Source of the DNA: Poriferisodalis sp965205175
GTDB lineage: Bacteria; Actinomycetota; Acidimicrobiia; Acidimicrobiales; Poriferisodalaceae
Assembly (NCBI RefSeq): GCF_965205175.1
Contig: NZ_OZ242038.1
Location: forward strand, 434,001 to 498,000
Direction of reading: 5' to 3'
Length of the DNA: 64,000 nt
Shown: positions 1-8,035 of the stretch, one piece after another
Numbering within the stretch: position 1 is the first letter of the stretch
Layout of the letters: every line of letters begins with the position of its first letter
Position numbers and translations under genes: made by a program
The notes under the pieces: generated by a model
Seen by the model: only the letters and a program-made list of their open reading frames with translations
Databases searched by the model: none
Told to the model about the DNA's origin: nothing

Positions 1-747
1 GATACGGACTTATATCTCGTACCAGGCGACCTCAAACTTTCCGTAGCCGAGGACGAGTTCTCCAGCCAATGGCCGTCGTGTTTGGACGGAAAGATGCGTG
101 CATTTCGTGTGATTTCGGCATTCGGTCGCATGCTTCACATGGCGCGCAAGGCTGTTGGGGCTCAGCTTGTGCTCGTTGATGTCGGGCCGAACCTAGGTGC
201 CATCAACAGAGCTGCACTCATTGCTGCGGACTATGTCGTGGTACCCTTGGCACCCGACTTGTATTCGCTCCAAGGCCTCCGCAATTTGGGACCGACGCTT
301 CGAGATTGGAGGAAGGATTGGAGTCAGCGTCTAGAGAAAGCGAATACGACTGATGAACTCAATGAACTGAAGCTGCCAAGCGGACAGATGACACCAATCG
401 GCTACGTCGTGCAGCAACACGCAGTTCGCCTTGATCGACCGGTCAAGGCTTATGCGCGCTGGACGGATGCCATTCCGGCCGAGTATCGTACTGCGATCTT
501 GAGTCAACACGACGCACGCGGCACCCGGCTTGTTGAGGAGGATACACACTGTCTCGGACTGCTCAAGAACTACCGGAGCCTTATGCCTTACGCACAGGAT
601 GCCCGCAAGCCGATGTTCTTACTGAAGCCCGCTGATGGCGCTGTAGGCGGCCACATGAACGCCGTCAAGGGCTGTCACCAAGACTACCGAAATCTCGCCT
701 GCGCGATCGCCGAACGCGTTGATGTTCGCTGCCCGCAGCGAGATTGA
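1..747 (+). CDS. ParA-family ATPase, C-terminal part (cut by window edge)
   Basis: The frame is open from the first base of the window, so the gene begins upstream; a TTG at 82 is only an internal codon. The visible 248 residues contain a segment of the form L-x-P-G-D-x-x-L-S near the left edge, then a Walker B-like strand (LVLVDVGPNLGAINRAAL) followed by AADYVVVPLAPDLYSLQGL. This is the usual layout of the second half of ParA/MinD-like ATPases, where the strand Asp and the following Pro/Asn residues contact nucleotide and partner. The Walker A motif would lie off the window. ParA-like proteins act in partition, but relatives also occur singly in defence islands and mobile DNA. The gene converges on the C5 methyltransferase with 42 bp between stops. 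Function beyond ATPase family is not assigned. Confidence 0.8.
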   Translation, partial: DTDLYLVPGDLKLSVAEDEFSSQWPSCLDGKMRAFRVISAFGRMLHMARKAVGAQLVLVDVGPNLGAINRAALIAADYVVVPLAPDLYSLQGLRNLGPTLRDWRKDWSQRLEKANTTDELNELKLPSGQMTPIGYVVQQHAVRLDRPVKAYARWTDAIPAEYRTAILSQHDARGTRLVEEDTHCLGLLKNYRSLMPYAQDARKPMFLLKPADGAVGGHMNAVKGCHQDYRNLACAIAERVDVRCPQRD

Positions 748-789
748 CAGCCAACATCACCGTCACGTGGCTTGAGTATTGCCGCGCGG

Positions 790-2049
790 CTATCGCTGCT
801 CAGGGGGCGGCTGCGGGTTCGCTTCCGACGGATTGACTGCTGGCTCCTTGGGTGGGGCGAGGGCTGGGAGGAGGGCGCTGAGGGCGGCGGCGTGGCCGAG
901 CGGGGCCGGGACAGCGTTGCCGATCCACTTCGACAGCTGCGCTCGCGTGGCGGGGCGGCCGGGCGCCGGTTCGAAGCAGTACGTGTCGGGGAAGCCTTGC
1001 AGACGGGCCGCTTCGGCATGGGTCAGCGTGCGCGGCTCGTGCGGGTGGACGAACCGGCCGCGGCCGGGTGTTGTGTAGCCGGTGGTGATCGTGGGCGCCG
1101 GCCGGTCCGCTCGCATGCGTCCGTACGTTGCGCCGTAGGTCGTGCCGTTGCGGTGACAGTCGGGTCGCTCTTCGAGCGCCAAGTTGTGCTCGTCGTTCTC
1201 GAAGAGCCAGTCAATGCGGTCTCGGTTCTTCTGCGTCAGTTCCGTTTGCTCGTGCAGCCACGGATCGTGCGACAGCCGCTGGCCGCCTCCGATAGCCCAC
1301 ATGACCGAACGGCACGACTGCTCTCGCAATGCTGCGGCGACGGCATCGAGTGCGACCGGACCGTCAGCACACCCGTCGCCGCCGGGCTGATCTGCGAGCA
1401 GTCGGGCAACCAGAAAATGCCGCCGTCGGGTCTGCGGCCACCCCATGTCGTCGGCAGCGAGCACGCCGTCGGTGACCTCGTAGCCGTGCGCTTCCAGCAG
1501 CACCCGTGCGCCGTCCACCACACGGCCGGCATCGTGCAGCACCGAGACCACGTTCTCGATGACGACGGCCCGCGCTCGGGCCGCAAGTGCGAACGCCACT
1601 GCGCTCAGATACAAGTGGTTCCGTCGGTCGTTGCGACGCGTGTGGTTGTTCAAGTTGGAGTGACCTTGGCATGGCGGGCCAGCCAGCACGAGATCCGCAT
1701 CGGCGCAGCGCTGCGCGATGTCGGGGTCGAGCAGTTCCGGCGGATACACGAACGCAGCGTCACCGCCCTCGCCTCGCACGCGATAGTCGACCAAGCTCTG
1801 CACCGACTCATCGCAGCGCCGCCGTGCTCCGTGATTCCGAGCGAAGACGGCCAATGCGTCGCTGTCGGCATCAACTGCCAGCTCGCAGCGCACCTGCCGG
1901 CCCAGCTCCGCCGCCGCGAGCCTCGCCCCGGCCGTCAGTCCGCCCACGCCGCAGAACAAGTCCACGACACGAAGCGGCGCCGGGTCGTCACGGGACGTGC
2001 CATGGCGCAGCACTGGCAAACGGCGTTCGCCCACCGCTGAGTTCGACAT
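790..2049 (-). CDS. DNA (cytosine-5-)-methyltransferase
   Basis: A 419-residue C5-cytosine methyltransferase. Motif I (DLFCGVGGLTAG) is near residues 30-41 and binds S-adenosylmethionine. Motif IV (GPPCQGHSN) near 124-132 carries the catalytic Cys127. Motif VI (ENV) is at 165-167. A RLQGFPDTY segment and the C-terminal motif X (KWIGNAVPAPL) complete the fold. The spacing between VI and IX leaves room for a target-recognition domain, so the enzyme looks complete. It is the last gene of a minus-strand run with the GHKL ATPase and three unknown genes, 57 bp after the small upstream gene. No restriction nuclease of an ordinary type II system is visible beside it. It therefore probably marks self DNA for the cassette, which is inference. 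Dcm-like specificity cannot be read from the sequence. Confidence 0.93.
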   Translation of the reverse strand: MSNSAVGERRLPVLRHGTSRDDPAPLRVVDLFCGVGGLTAGARLAAAELGRQVRCELAVDADSDALAVFARNHGARRRCDESVQSLVDYRVRGEGGDAAFVYPPELLDPDIAQRCADADLVLAGPPCQGHSNLNNHTRRNDRRNHLYLSAVAFALAARARAVVIENVVSVLHDAGRVVDGARVLLEAHGYEVTDGVLAADDMGWPQTRRRHFLVARLLADQPGGDGCADGPVALDAVAAALREQSCRSVMWAIGGGQRLSHDPWLHEQTELTQKNRDRIDWLFENDEHNLALEERPDCHRNGTTYGATYGRMRADRPAPTITTGYTTPGRGRFVHPHEPRTLTHAEAARLQGFPDTYCFEPAPGRPATRAQLSKWIGNAVPAPLGHAAALSALLPALAPPKEPAVNPSEANPQPPPEQR

Positions 2050-2106
2050 CCAGCCAGGCTGCGGCGCAGACGCGCTGGTGAAGGCCCCGGGATGGTCGCC
2101 CTCAGT

Positions 2107-2343
2107 CTAGAGCAGTGCGCCGGTATCCGAGCCGCCGTTGCACAAGGCGAACGGCTCGGCGCCAGCGAGCACCGCCTTCCACCATGCACCGAGCGGGTCG
2201 TTGCACGCCTCGTCGGCAATGGCTCGCACAAGCTCGTCGTTGAGCACTGGCACGGCCCACGGGTCAATGGCCGCGGCCAACCGATAGCGACCGACCGGGA
2301 CCACGCGCAGCAGCCGGCGTTCTTGCGCAACGACAGTGCTCAT
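2107..2343 (-). CDS. Small protein of the GHKL/methylase cassette, unknown function
   Basis: A 78-residue protein that I do not recognise. The start chosen is the ATG at 2343, because it overlaps the stop of the upstream gene in an ATGA arrangement (2340-2343), a sign of translational coupling. The frame is open further upstream, but that would need a long overlap. The sequence has no membrane segment and no signal peptide. It contains a compact middle with Trp residues (DPWAVPVLNDELVRAI and LGAWWKAVLAG). Its place between the DUF6339-like gene and the methyltransferase implies a role in the same system, possibly as an accessory or regulatory subunit. Confidence 0.6.
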   Translation of the reverse strand: MSTVVAQERRLLRVVPVGRYRLAAAIDPWAVPVLNDELVRAIADEACNDPLGAWWKAVLAGAEPFALCNGGSDTGALL

Positions 2344-3161
2344 GTCGACTGCTGTGTGTTCAAGTGACGCTGCCACAGTTCACCCACCAGCTCATCGGCG
2401 GCATCGTCGTCGAGCATCGCAGGCACCACGTTGACCAAGGTGCGATTCAACTCCTTGGCGAACTCGCGCACTGAACCGGTGTTGAGTCGCGTGGATTCGT
2501 CAGCTTGTCGTCGAACCATGGCGCGCACGATGGTCGGATGCTCGCCGGCCACGACACGCAGAATGTGGCTGCGCCAGAAGTCCGTGCCTTGTCGCACGGC
2601 GCTGGCCAGGCCTGCATGCGATGTTCCGCCCAAGCAGCGCACCCGCAGGAACATCCGCAGCGGCACGCATACAGCTTGCCTTTTGCCGTCAACATAGTCG
2701 CCGAGATTCTTGGGCACCGTGAGCGTGCCGCTGTCATCTGGCACTGCAGTGAACGCACGCCGCTCTCTCCACGCCGCGAAGTTCCACAGATGAGCTAGCG
2801 CCAGGTAACGCCAGAAGCCCGGATCGTCGAGCGCGGACGGCGCGGCTTGCGATGCTTCGACCGCGTCAAACACGTGAACGGTCGCCTTGCCTTCCAGTTG
2901 GTCATCGTCCAACTTGGCCGTGGCGGTCGCAGCTCTAGGGTTGGAATTGCGTTGATGCTGGGAGAGCAGCGCTTCGATCTCCTCCCGCGCGTGTTCGAAG
3001 CGCCCGGTCTCGACACGCGGCCCGATGCCGACCCAATCAACACCTGCTTCAATGTCTGTCGCAAGGTCGTCCAGCACGGAGGCCCCATGTCCGTACATCA
3101 GTCGCACGCGTTCAGTGGCCACCTTCACGGCCGTCCGCTCAGGCAGGTGCGGATAGGTCAT
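2340..3161 (-). CDS. Unknown cassette protein, resembles DUF6339
   Basis: A 273-residue protein starting at the ATG at 3161, which overlaps the stop of the preceding gene (ATGA, 3158-3161). The frame continues upstream, but the coupled start is preferred. The central segment has a pattern of aromatic residues (DDPGFWRYLALAHLWNFAAWR near residues 110-130). A helical C-terminal half follows with SHAGLASAVRQGTDFWRSHILR. From memory this pattern resembles the family DUF6339, which is seen beside methyltransferases and helicases in defence islands; I could not verify the match. No catalytic motif is evident. It is one of two unknown proteins always reading in the same direction as the ATPase and the methylase here, so it is probably a structural or sensing subunit. 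Confidence 0.7.
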   Translation of the reverse strand: MTYPHLPERTAVKVATERVRLMYGHGASVLDDLATDIEAGVDWVGIGPRVETGRFEHAREEIEALLSQHQRNSNPRAATATAKLDDDQLEGKATVHVFDAVEASQAAPSALDDPGFWRYLALAHLWNFAAWRERRAFTAVPDDSGTLTVPKNLGDYVDGKRQAVCVPLRMFLRVRCLGGTSHAGLASAVRQGTDFWRSHILRVVAGEHPTIVRAMVRRQADESTRLNTGSVREFAKELNRTLVNVVPAMLDDDAADELVGELWQRHLNTQQST

Positions 3162-4165
3162 TTCGCGTCCGCCGTCAGCGAAGAGATGGCAGCTTTGCGA
3201 AGCCCGAAGCGATCTTGAGCAAACGCACTCGCGGCGTGGGGCGACTTCGCACACCGAAGTGCGAGCTCGGTGAACTCCTCGTCGCTCGCATGGCGACCGG
3301 CCAACTGGCGCGCGACACGACCGAACAGGCTCGTGCGCAGGTCATCCAGGTCGCCCGACCTCGATGACGAATCGTCCATGTCGATGCGGTACTGATGCAG
3401 CACTGCCGAGGCGAACTCGGCGAACAACCAGCGCTGCAACAGGTTCGCTGCGGCGGATCGGGCTTGTGCGTCGATGGACTGCAGCAGTGCCTCGTCGACC
3501 CAGAAGGTGCAGACATCGGCGCTGTCGGCAGTTGGGTCGGTGACATCGCCGACGAACTCGGCATGGGTGACGGCACCCTCGGGCAGCCGCAGTTCCTTGC
3601 GCTTGGTGTCGTCGAGCGGTTGCGGCCGGAACAGCTCTGCGTCGTCGTGCGTCGAGACCCGAAACCGTGCATGCGCAAGCCAGGTGCCAGCCCGCCACGG
3701 CGCCAGCAGCCGTCGTTGATCCGGCGGCAGCGTTCTGGCGAGCGCCACGTAAGCGTCAACCGCCACTCCGTGGGTCGATGCGCGAAACACGTCGTGCCGT
3801 TCACCCGTCGGCGTGACGTCCAGCCGCGGCTCGGGGATGAGCGCGCTGGGATCCTCCAGCGAGTGCCGAAACACGACGCGGGGCGACTTCAGGTAGCCCG
3901 AACGCGCCGAGACTACCACGCTGGTGTCCTCCAATCGCAGGCCAGAATCCAGCACCCCGGTGCGCAACCGATGCACGAAATCGCCGAATTGGTCATTGGC
4001 CGCCCAGCACAGCCCGACGGCGCAGCGCTCAAAGTCGTCGTCAATGGCGACAGAACTCCCTGCCGAGCACGTTTGCGAGCCGAACCGCAGCACCGAGTCG
4101 TCGAAGAGCCCGTCAAGCTTCGGGTCAATCGCAAACGGCCGAACCGTGCGGCGCTCGCTGCTCAC
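3158..4165 (-). CDS. Unknown protein of the GHKL/methylase cassette
   Basis: A 335-residue soluble protein with no signal peptide or transmembrane segment. Both ends are coupled: its ATG at 4165 overlaps the stop of the GHKL ATPase (ATGA, 4162-4165), and its stop overlaps the start of the DUF6339-like gene. Visible landmarks are a GTWLAHARFRVSTHDDAELF segment near the middle and a helical region (QSIDAQARSAAANLLQRWLFAEF) before a charged C-terminus. I do not recognise a catalytic motif. Three consecutive 4-bp overlaps suggest the products are made in fixed ratio, as expected for subunits of one complex. Function is not assigned. Confidence 0.75.
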   Translation of the reverse strand: MSSERRTVRPFAIDPKLDGLFDDSVLRFGSQTCSAGSSVAIDDDFERCAVGLCWAANDQFGDFVHRLRTGVLDSGLRLEDTSVVVSARSGYLKSPRVVFRHSLEDPSALIPEPRLDVTPTGERHDVFRASTHGVAVDAYVALARTLPPDQRRLLAPWRAGTWLAHARFRVSTHDDAELFRPQPLDDTKRKELRLPEGAVTHAEFVGDVTDPTADSADVCTFWVDEALLQSIDAQARSAAANLLQRWLFAEFASAVLHQYRIDMDDSSSRSGDLDDLRTSLFGRVARQLAGRHASDEEFTELALRCAKSPHAASAFAQDRFGLRKAAISSLTADAK

Positions 4166-6197
4166 TGGCGCCTGCCCGGGCCGTCTGGCACCAGATCGGC
4201 CTCAACGCTCAGGGCACCAGACCACTCCGGGTTGTACGGGTCGCTCTCGTACTCGAAGATGGCCACTTCGTTCTGCAGCAGTCGGCCGCGGTAGGCACCG
4301 TCTCGGCCCTCAACCGGCTCGAAGCCGTCCGGCCCAGTCACGATCATGGCAACTTCGTCGGCTTCCTTGCGGTCAGCGCCTTCGAACTGGTAACGCACGC
4401 GCACCTCGATCACGTCGCCGGCGGGATCGGCAGCGGGATCGGCAACTGCATGATGCTCGCTGAAGCTCACTGCCGCCCTTCCCGTCACACAGACGCGGCC
4501 ATTCGACGCTGGCTCGAGTCGCTCACCTGGATGGATGTGGAACGGCCGCACCTGCGGTTTCGGTTGCGGCCTGGGTGCCGGTGCTGGATCGCTGCCGTCG
4601 AGCTGTCGAGCCAGCTCGTCCCAGACTGGGAGCTTGAGGTCGCGGTTCGGCTTGGGCTTGGGCTTGATGTCCTTGCGGAACCTGTTGACGTTGGTGCTGA
4701 TGCGGCGAAGCACCGCCTTGGCCAACGCCGCCGACTCCGGCGCCACATCCCCGGCATCCGAGTCGGCGTGCCACGCATCGTGGGCCTTCGGCTCCGTGTC
4801 TCGGAGCTTGTCGTCGGCCTCCTCCGATGCCACGAACGTGCCTCGAATGTGCGGCGCTGCTCTTGCGGCCTCGTAGTACTCCACCACCATGCGCGGACTG
4901 CGCACGAGCGCCACGAGGCTGCAATGCGACACGTCTCCGGTCATCAGATCGGCGCTCCGATCTGCGGACTCGTCGCCTGTCTCGTCGGCCGAGTTCTGGA
5001 CAGCAGCGTTGTTTTCGCTACCAGCGCTCGGTCCGACGGCAGGGAACGACCAGCCGTCCGGGTCGCATGCCAGCGCCACCGTGCCCGGCTGCTTGACGCC
5101 TTCGACTGCGCCGAGGCGATGCTCGCGGTAGTGCTCCCGCTTGGCGTCCGGCGGCGACAGCGCGTTGTCGAACGCAATGATGAACGGCTGCAAGTCTGGG
5201 TTACGAGACGGCCGCGGTAACCGCTCTCCGGTGCCGCTCGACTCGTCCATGACGGACACCTCGAAATGCACGAGGCGGTCGCACAGCGCAGGCCACCAGT
5301 AGCGCTCGGTGGCACGCAGCAGGCCGTCGGCATCGACGGTGGGCTCGATCACCAGCAGCGTCGTCCCCAGCTCAGCAGGAACCCTCGCGCGTCGGCGCGA
5401 GATGCCCAGCCGTTGAGCAACCTCGTCGGCCTCGTCGTTGTCCCATGGTCTGCCCTTGCCCCCTGAGGTTCGGGCGCTGAACCAACGTGTGCCGTTGAAG
5501 CTGCGCCCGTCGAGCTCGTGGCTGCCCCAGTAGGTCATGCCTAGCAAGCGTCGGGTCACACCCGGGTCGTCGCGCTGCTCGGGAAAGCAGGTGTAGGCCA
5601 CGACAGTGCGTATTGCCGAGCCGCGGATCAGCCCCGCCTTGCCGTACCCGTAGGAGCCGCCGCGACCTGAGGTCGAAGGCGTGATGCCCAGCGAACACAT
5701 CGCCTTGTACATCTTCGACCTGTCGCCGCTCCACGGCCCGCTCATCCCGCCCCCGTGCTCCTCGGACATTTCGAGCACGCGCAACGGTCGCTGTTCGCCC
5801 AGTTGCGTCAGGCAGTCCCGCTCACGCAGAAGACCAAGGCGCCGGCGACCGTCCCGGCCGTTCGCTTGCGTGACGGCGCGAGCGCGGTACCCGAGATCGT
5901 CCAACCCGAGTGTCTCCGCGAATTGCCGACGCGCGTCGCCTTCAAGCTGGCGGAACCGGAATCGCGCTGCGAAGTTCTCGGGCCGATGACCCCCCCCCCC
6001 CCCCGCTCGCGCGCCGCATCCCACGAGTTCTGAATGGCCTCGCGCACCAGCAGTGACGCTTCAGGGGGAATCCGGTCCGCCGCGAAGATGCCGGGCGCCT
6101 TGACAGGCTCGTTCTTGAATTCCTTGGCGAAGTCGCCGCTGACAGCGGTGACCCCTGCGTCGATCTCCTGCCAGAACCACCGCTCGCCGCTCGACAC
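4162..6197 (-). CDS. GHKL (Hsp90-like) ATPase of a defence cassette, frame broken at a 15-G tract
   Basis: Two overlapping frames make one protein of about 678 residues. The first frame (ATG at 6197) carries the Bergerat N-box LVREAIQNSWDAARE (E53, N57, D60). At positions 5990-6004 the coding strand has 15 consecutive G. The second frame resumes with HRPENFAARFRFRQLEGDAR, then an EEHGGGMSGPW segment in the place of the D-x-G-x-G loop and GGSYGYGKAGL, the ATP-lid loop typical of GHKL ATPases. A tract of 13 or 16 G would join the frames; 15 does not. As written the product stops early or carries the wrong C-terminus. This may be phase variation, a real mutation or a homopolymer error. It heads the operon, 209 bp from the divergent type III mod gene. 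Similar ATPases are found beside methyltransferases in defence islands. Confidence 0.85.
5990..6004 (-). repeat. Homopolymer G15 tract inside the GHKL ATPase gene
   Basis: Fifteen C on the plus strand, i.e. G15 in the coding strand, exactly at the point where the two halves of the ATPase gene are in different frames. In-frame lengths are 13 or 16. It lies directly after codons of the Bergerat N-box, so a length change switches the whole ATP-lid and C-terminal region on or off. Confidence 0.9.
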
Positions 6198-6406
6198 TGC
6201 GCCCGCCTCTTCGCTCAGGGTCTCCCGCGAGACTAGCGAGGCTGCTGCATGTCACACGTGCAACCCCACACCGCGGCGTCTGCGTGCCGCCATGCAGGGC
6301 AGAGCCACGCGTCCGCCGTCAGCGCCGCAAATTTGAACTCGGCTCGTGTCACACCGGCCGACTAGCGTCACGGGTGTGAAATGTACAACGCTTCGGGCCG
6401 ACGCTC
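6198..6406. promoter_or_regulatory. Divergent promoter region with an inverted repeat
   Basis: A 209-bp space between the divergent starts of the GHKL ATPase operon and the type III mod gene. It must hold promoters for both. It contains an inverted repeat TCACACC (6349-6355) / GGTGTGA (6373-6379) with 17 bp between arms, 28 bp before the mod start, which could bind a dimeric regulator. No regulator gene is seen beside it. No clear -35/-10 pair is assigned. Confidence 0.4.
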
Positions 6407-8023
6407 ATGCCCACGCTTGAATTCAAGGGCAAGGCGCACGTCTACGCGCATCACCTGACTGTGCCCTACCGACCCCTACTGCCCGACCTCGCTAGGTCGC
6501 ACGGTCAGCACGCGGGCGAGCCGGACGACAATCTCATCATCCACGGCGACAACCTCGAGGCTCTCAAAGCGCTCCTGCCGCGTTTCGCGGGCAGAATCAA
6601 CTGTGTCTACATCGACCCGCCCTACAACACCGGCAAGGAAGGCTGGGTCTACAACGACAACGTGAACAGCCCCCTCATGCGCGAATGGCTGGAACGCAAC
6701 GGCATCGTCGACGGCGAGGATCTGGAACGCCATGACAAGTGGCTCTGCATGATGTGGCCACGGCTCCAGTTGCTCAAGCAGCTGCTCGCCGACGACGGCA
6801 TCATCTTCATATCTATAGACGACAACGAGCAGCATCACCTCCGACTGATGCTTGATGAGATCTTTGGCGAAGCCAATCTCTTTGCAACCCTCTCGCGCCG
6901 AGCAATGCACACCGTAAGAAACTCCAGCAAGGACTTCAATCTGAATACAGATTATGTTCACGTCTACGCGCTCGACAAGGAATGGTGGGGTGCCGACCGT
7001 AGCCGATACATCCGCGTTGTGAGGGACAAGACCGACAAGTACCCCCATGACGACGGCGATGGGCGCGGACCCTACAAGCTCGATCCGCTTCACGCACGCA
7101 ATTTCTACGAGACGTATACGCATACCTTCGGTAACGGTCAGACCTGGAGCGCACCGTCCGGCAGCTATCCTCGTTACTCACAGGACACTCTCAGCGAGAT
7201 GGAACAGAACGACGAGTTAGACTTCTCTGGTACCGAGCCCCGTGCCAAGCGATATTTGATACAGGTACAGGAGGGGCAGCCACCTGATACTTTTCTCGAA
7301 CCTGAGCTCGTTGGTTTCAACAAAGATGGCACCTCATTGCTGAAGTGCATCTTCGGGATCGGCGGCGTTTTCTCCCAACCTAAACCTATCGAATTGATAC
7401 AGCATTTGCTGGACATAGTTCGCAAACCTGATGCAGTGGTGCTGGATTCTTTTGCTGGAAGCGGCACGACCGCACATGCGGTTCTGGCACTCAACCATGC
7501 TGACGGCGGCAACCGCAAGTTCATCATGGTCGAGTGCGAGGACTACGCCGACACCATTACCGCCGAACGGGTACGCCGGGTCATCGACGGTACGCCGAAC
7601 GCGAAGGACGAAACGCTGAGGTCCGGTCTGGGCGGCTCTTTCACCTACTGCACCCTGGGCGAACCCATCGATGCTGAAGACATGTTGACCGGCGAGTCAC
7701 TGCCCGAATACTCTGACCTCGCTGCGCACTTGCTCTACGTTTCCTGTGGGATCACGCTGCGAGAGCCGCCATCGCAAGTTGACGGGGAACCGTTCTACAG
7801 TGACGATGCGTCCGGCACCGACTATTACCTGATATATCGGCCTGACATCGAGTGGCTGCGCAGCAACGAGGCGATGCTGTTCGACTATATGGCCGACAGC
7901 ATCGCGCGGCGCGGCAACGCTGCGGTGGTATTCGCCGCTGGCAAGTACATCACCCAGCGCGACCTCACGCATCGCAACATCACCTTCTGCCAGCTGCCGT
8001 ACGAGTTGCATCGCGGCGAGTGA
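6407..8023 (+). CDS. mod: Type III restriction-modification methyltransferase (Mod)
   Basis: A 538-residue N6-adenine methyltransferase of the beta class. The catalytic motif IV DPPYNTG is at residues 70-76, ahead of the S-adenosylmethionine-binding motif I (DSFAGSGTTAHAVLALN, about 345-361). This order defines the beta class used by type III systems. The segment SIDDNEQHHLRLMLDEIFGE is a family hallmark. The region between the motifs is the target-recognition part, with lower GC and less biased codons than its flanks (about 6880-7400), as expected for a domain exchanged by recombination. The next gene, res, starts 12 bp downstream. Mod both modifies DNA and gives sequence specificity to the Mod-Res complex. 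The protein lacks nothing obvious. Confidence 0.95.
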   Translation: MPTLEFKGKAHVYAHHLTVPYRPLLPDLARSHGQHAGEPDDNLIIHGDNLEALKALLPRFAGRINCVYIDPPYNTGKEGWVYNDNVNSPLMREWLERNGIVDGEDLERHDKWLCMMWPRLQLLKQLLADDGIIFISIDDNEQHHLRLMLDEIFGEANLFATLSRRAMHTVRNSSKDFNLNTDYVHVYALDKEWWGADRSRYIRVVRDKTDKYPHDDGDGRGPYKLDPLHARNFYETYTHTFGNGQTWSAPSGSYPRYSQDTLSEMEQNDELDFSGTEPRAKRYLIQVQEGQPPDTFLEPELVGFNKDGTSLLKCIFGIGGVFSQPKPIELIQHLLDIVRKPDAVVLDSFAGSGTTAHAVLALNHADGGNRKFIMVECEDYADTITAERVRRVIDGTPNAKDETLRSGLGGSFTYCTLGEPIDAEDMLTGESLPEYSDLAAHLLYVSCGITLREPPSQVDGEPFYSDDASGTDYYLIYRPDIEWLRSNEAMLFDYMADSIARRGNAAVVFAAGKYITQRDLTHRNITFCQLPYELHRGE

Positions 8024-8035
8024 GGGGCGAGGGCG

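Noticed and set aside
2340..3254. A longer 304-residue form of the DUF6339-like protein.
   Set aside because: The extra N-terminus overlaps the upstream gene; the ATGA-coupled start at 3161 is better supported.
4450..5220. Plus-strand frames opposite the GHKL ATPase.
   Set aside because: The minus strand carries clear GHKL motifs and operon overlaps; the plus frames have none.
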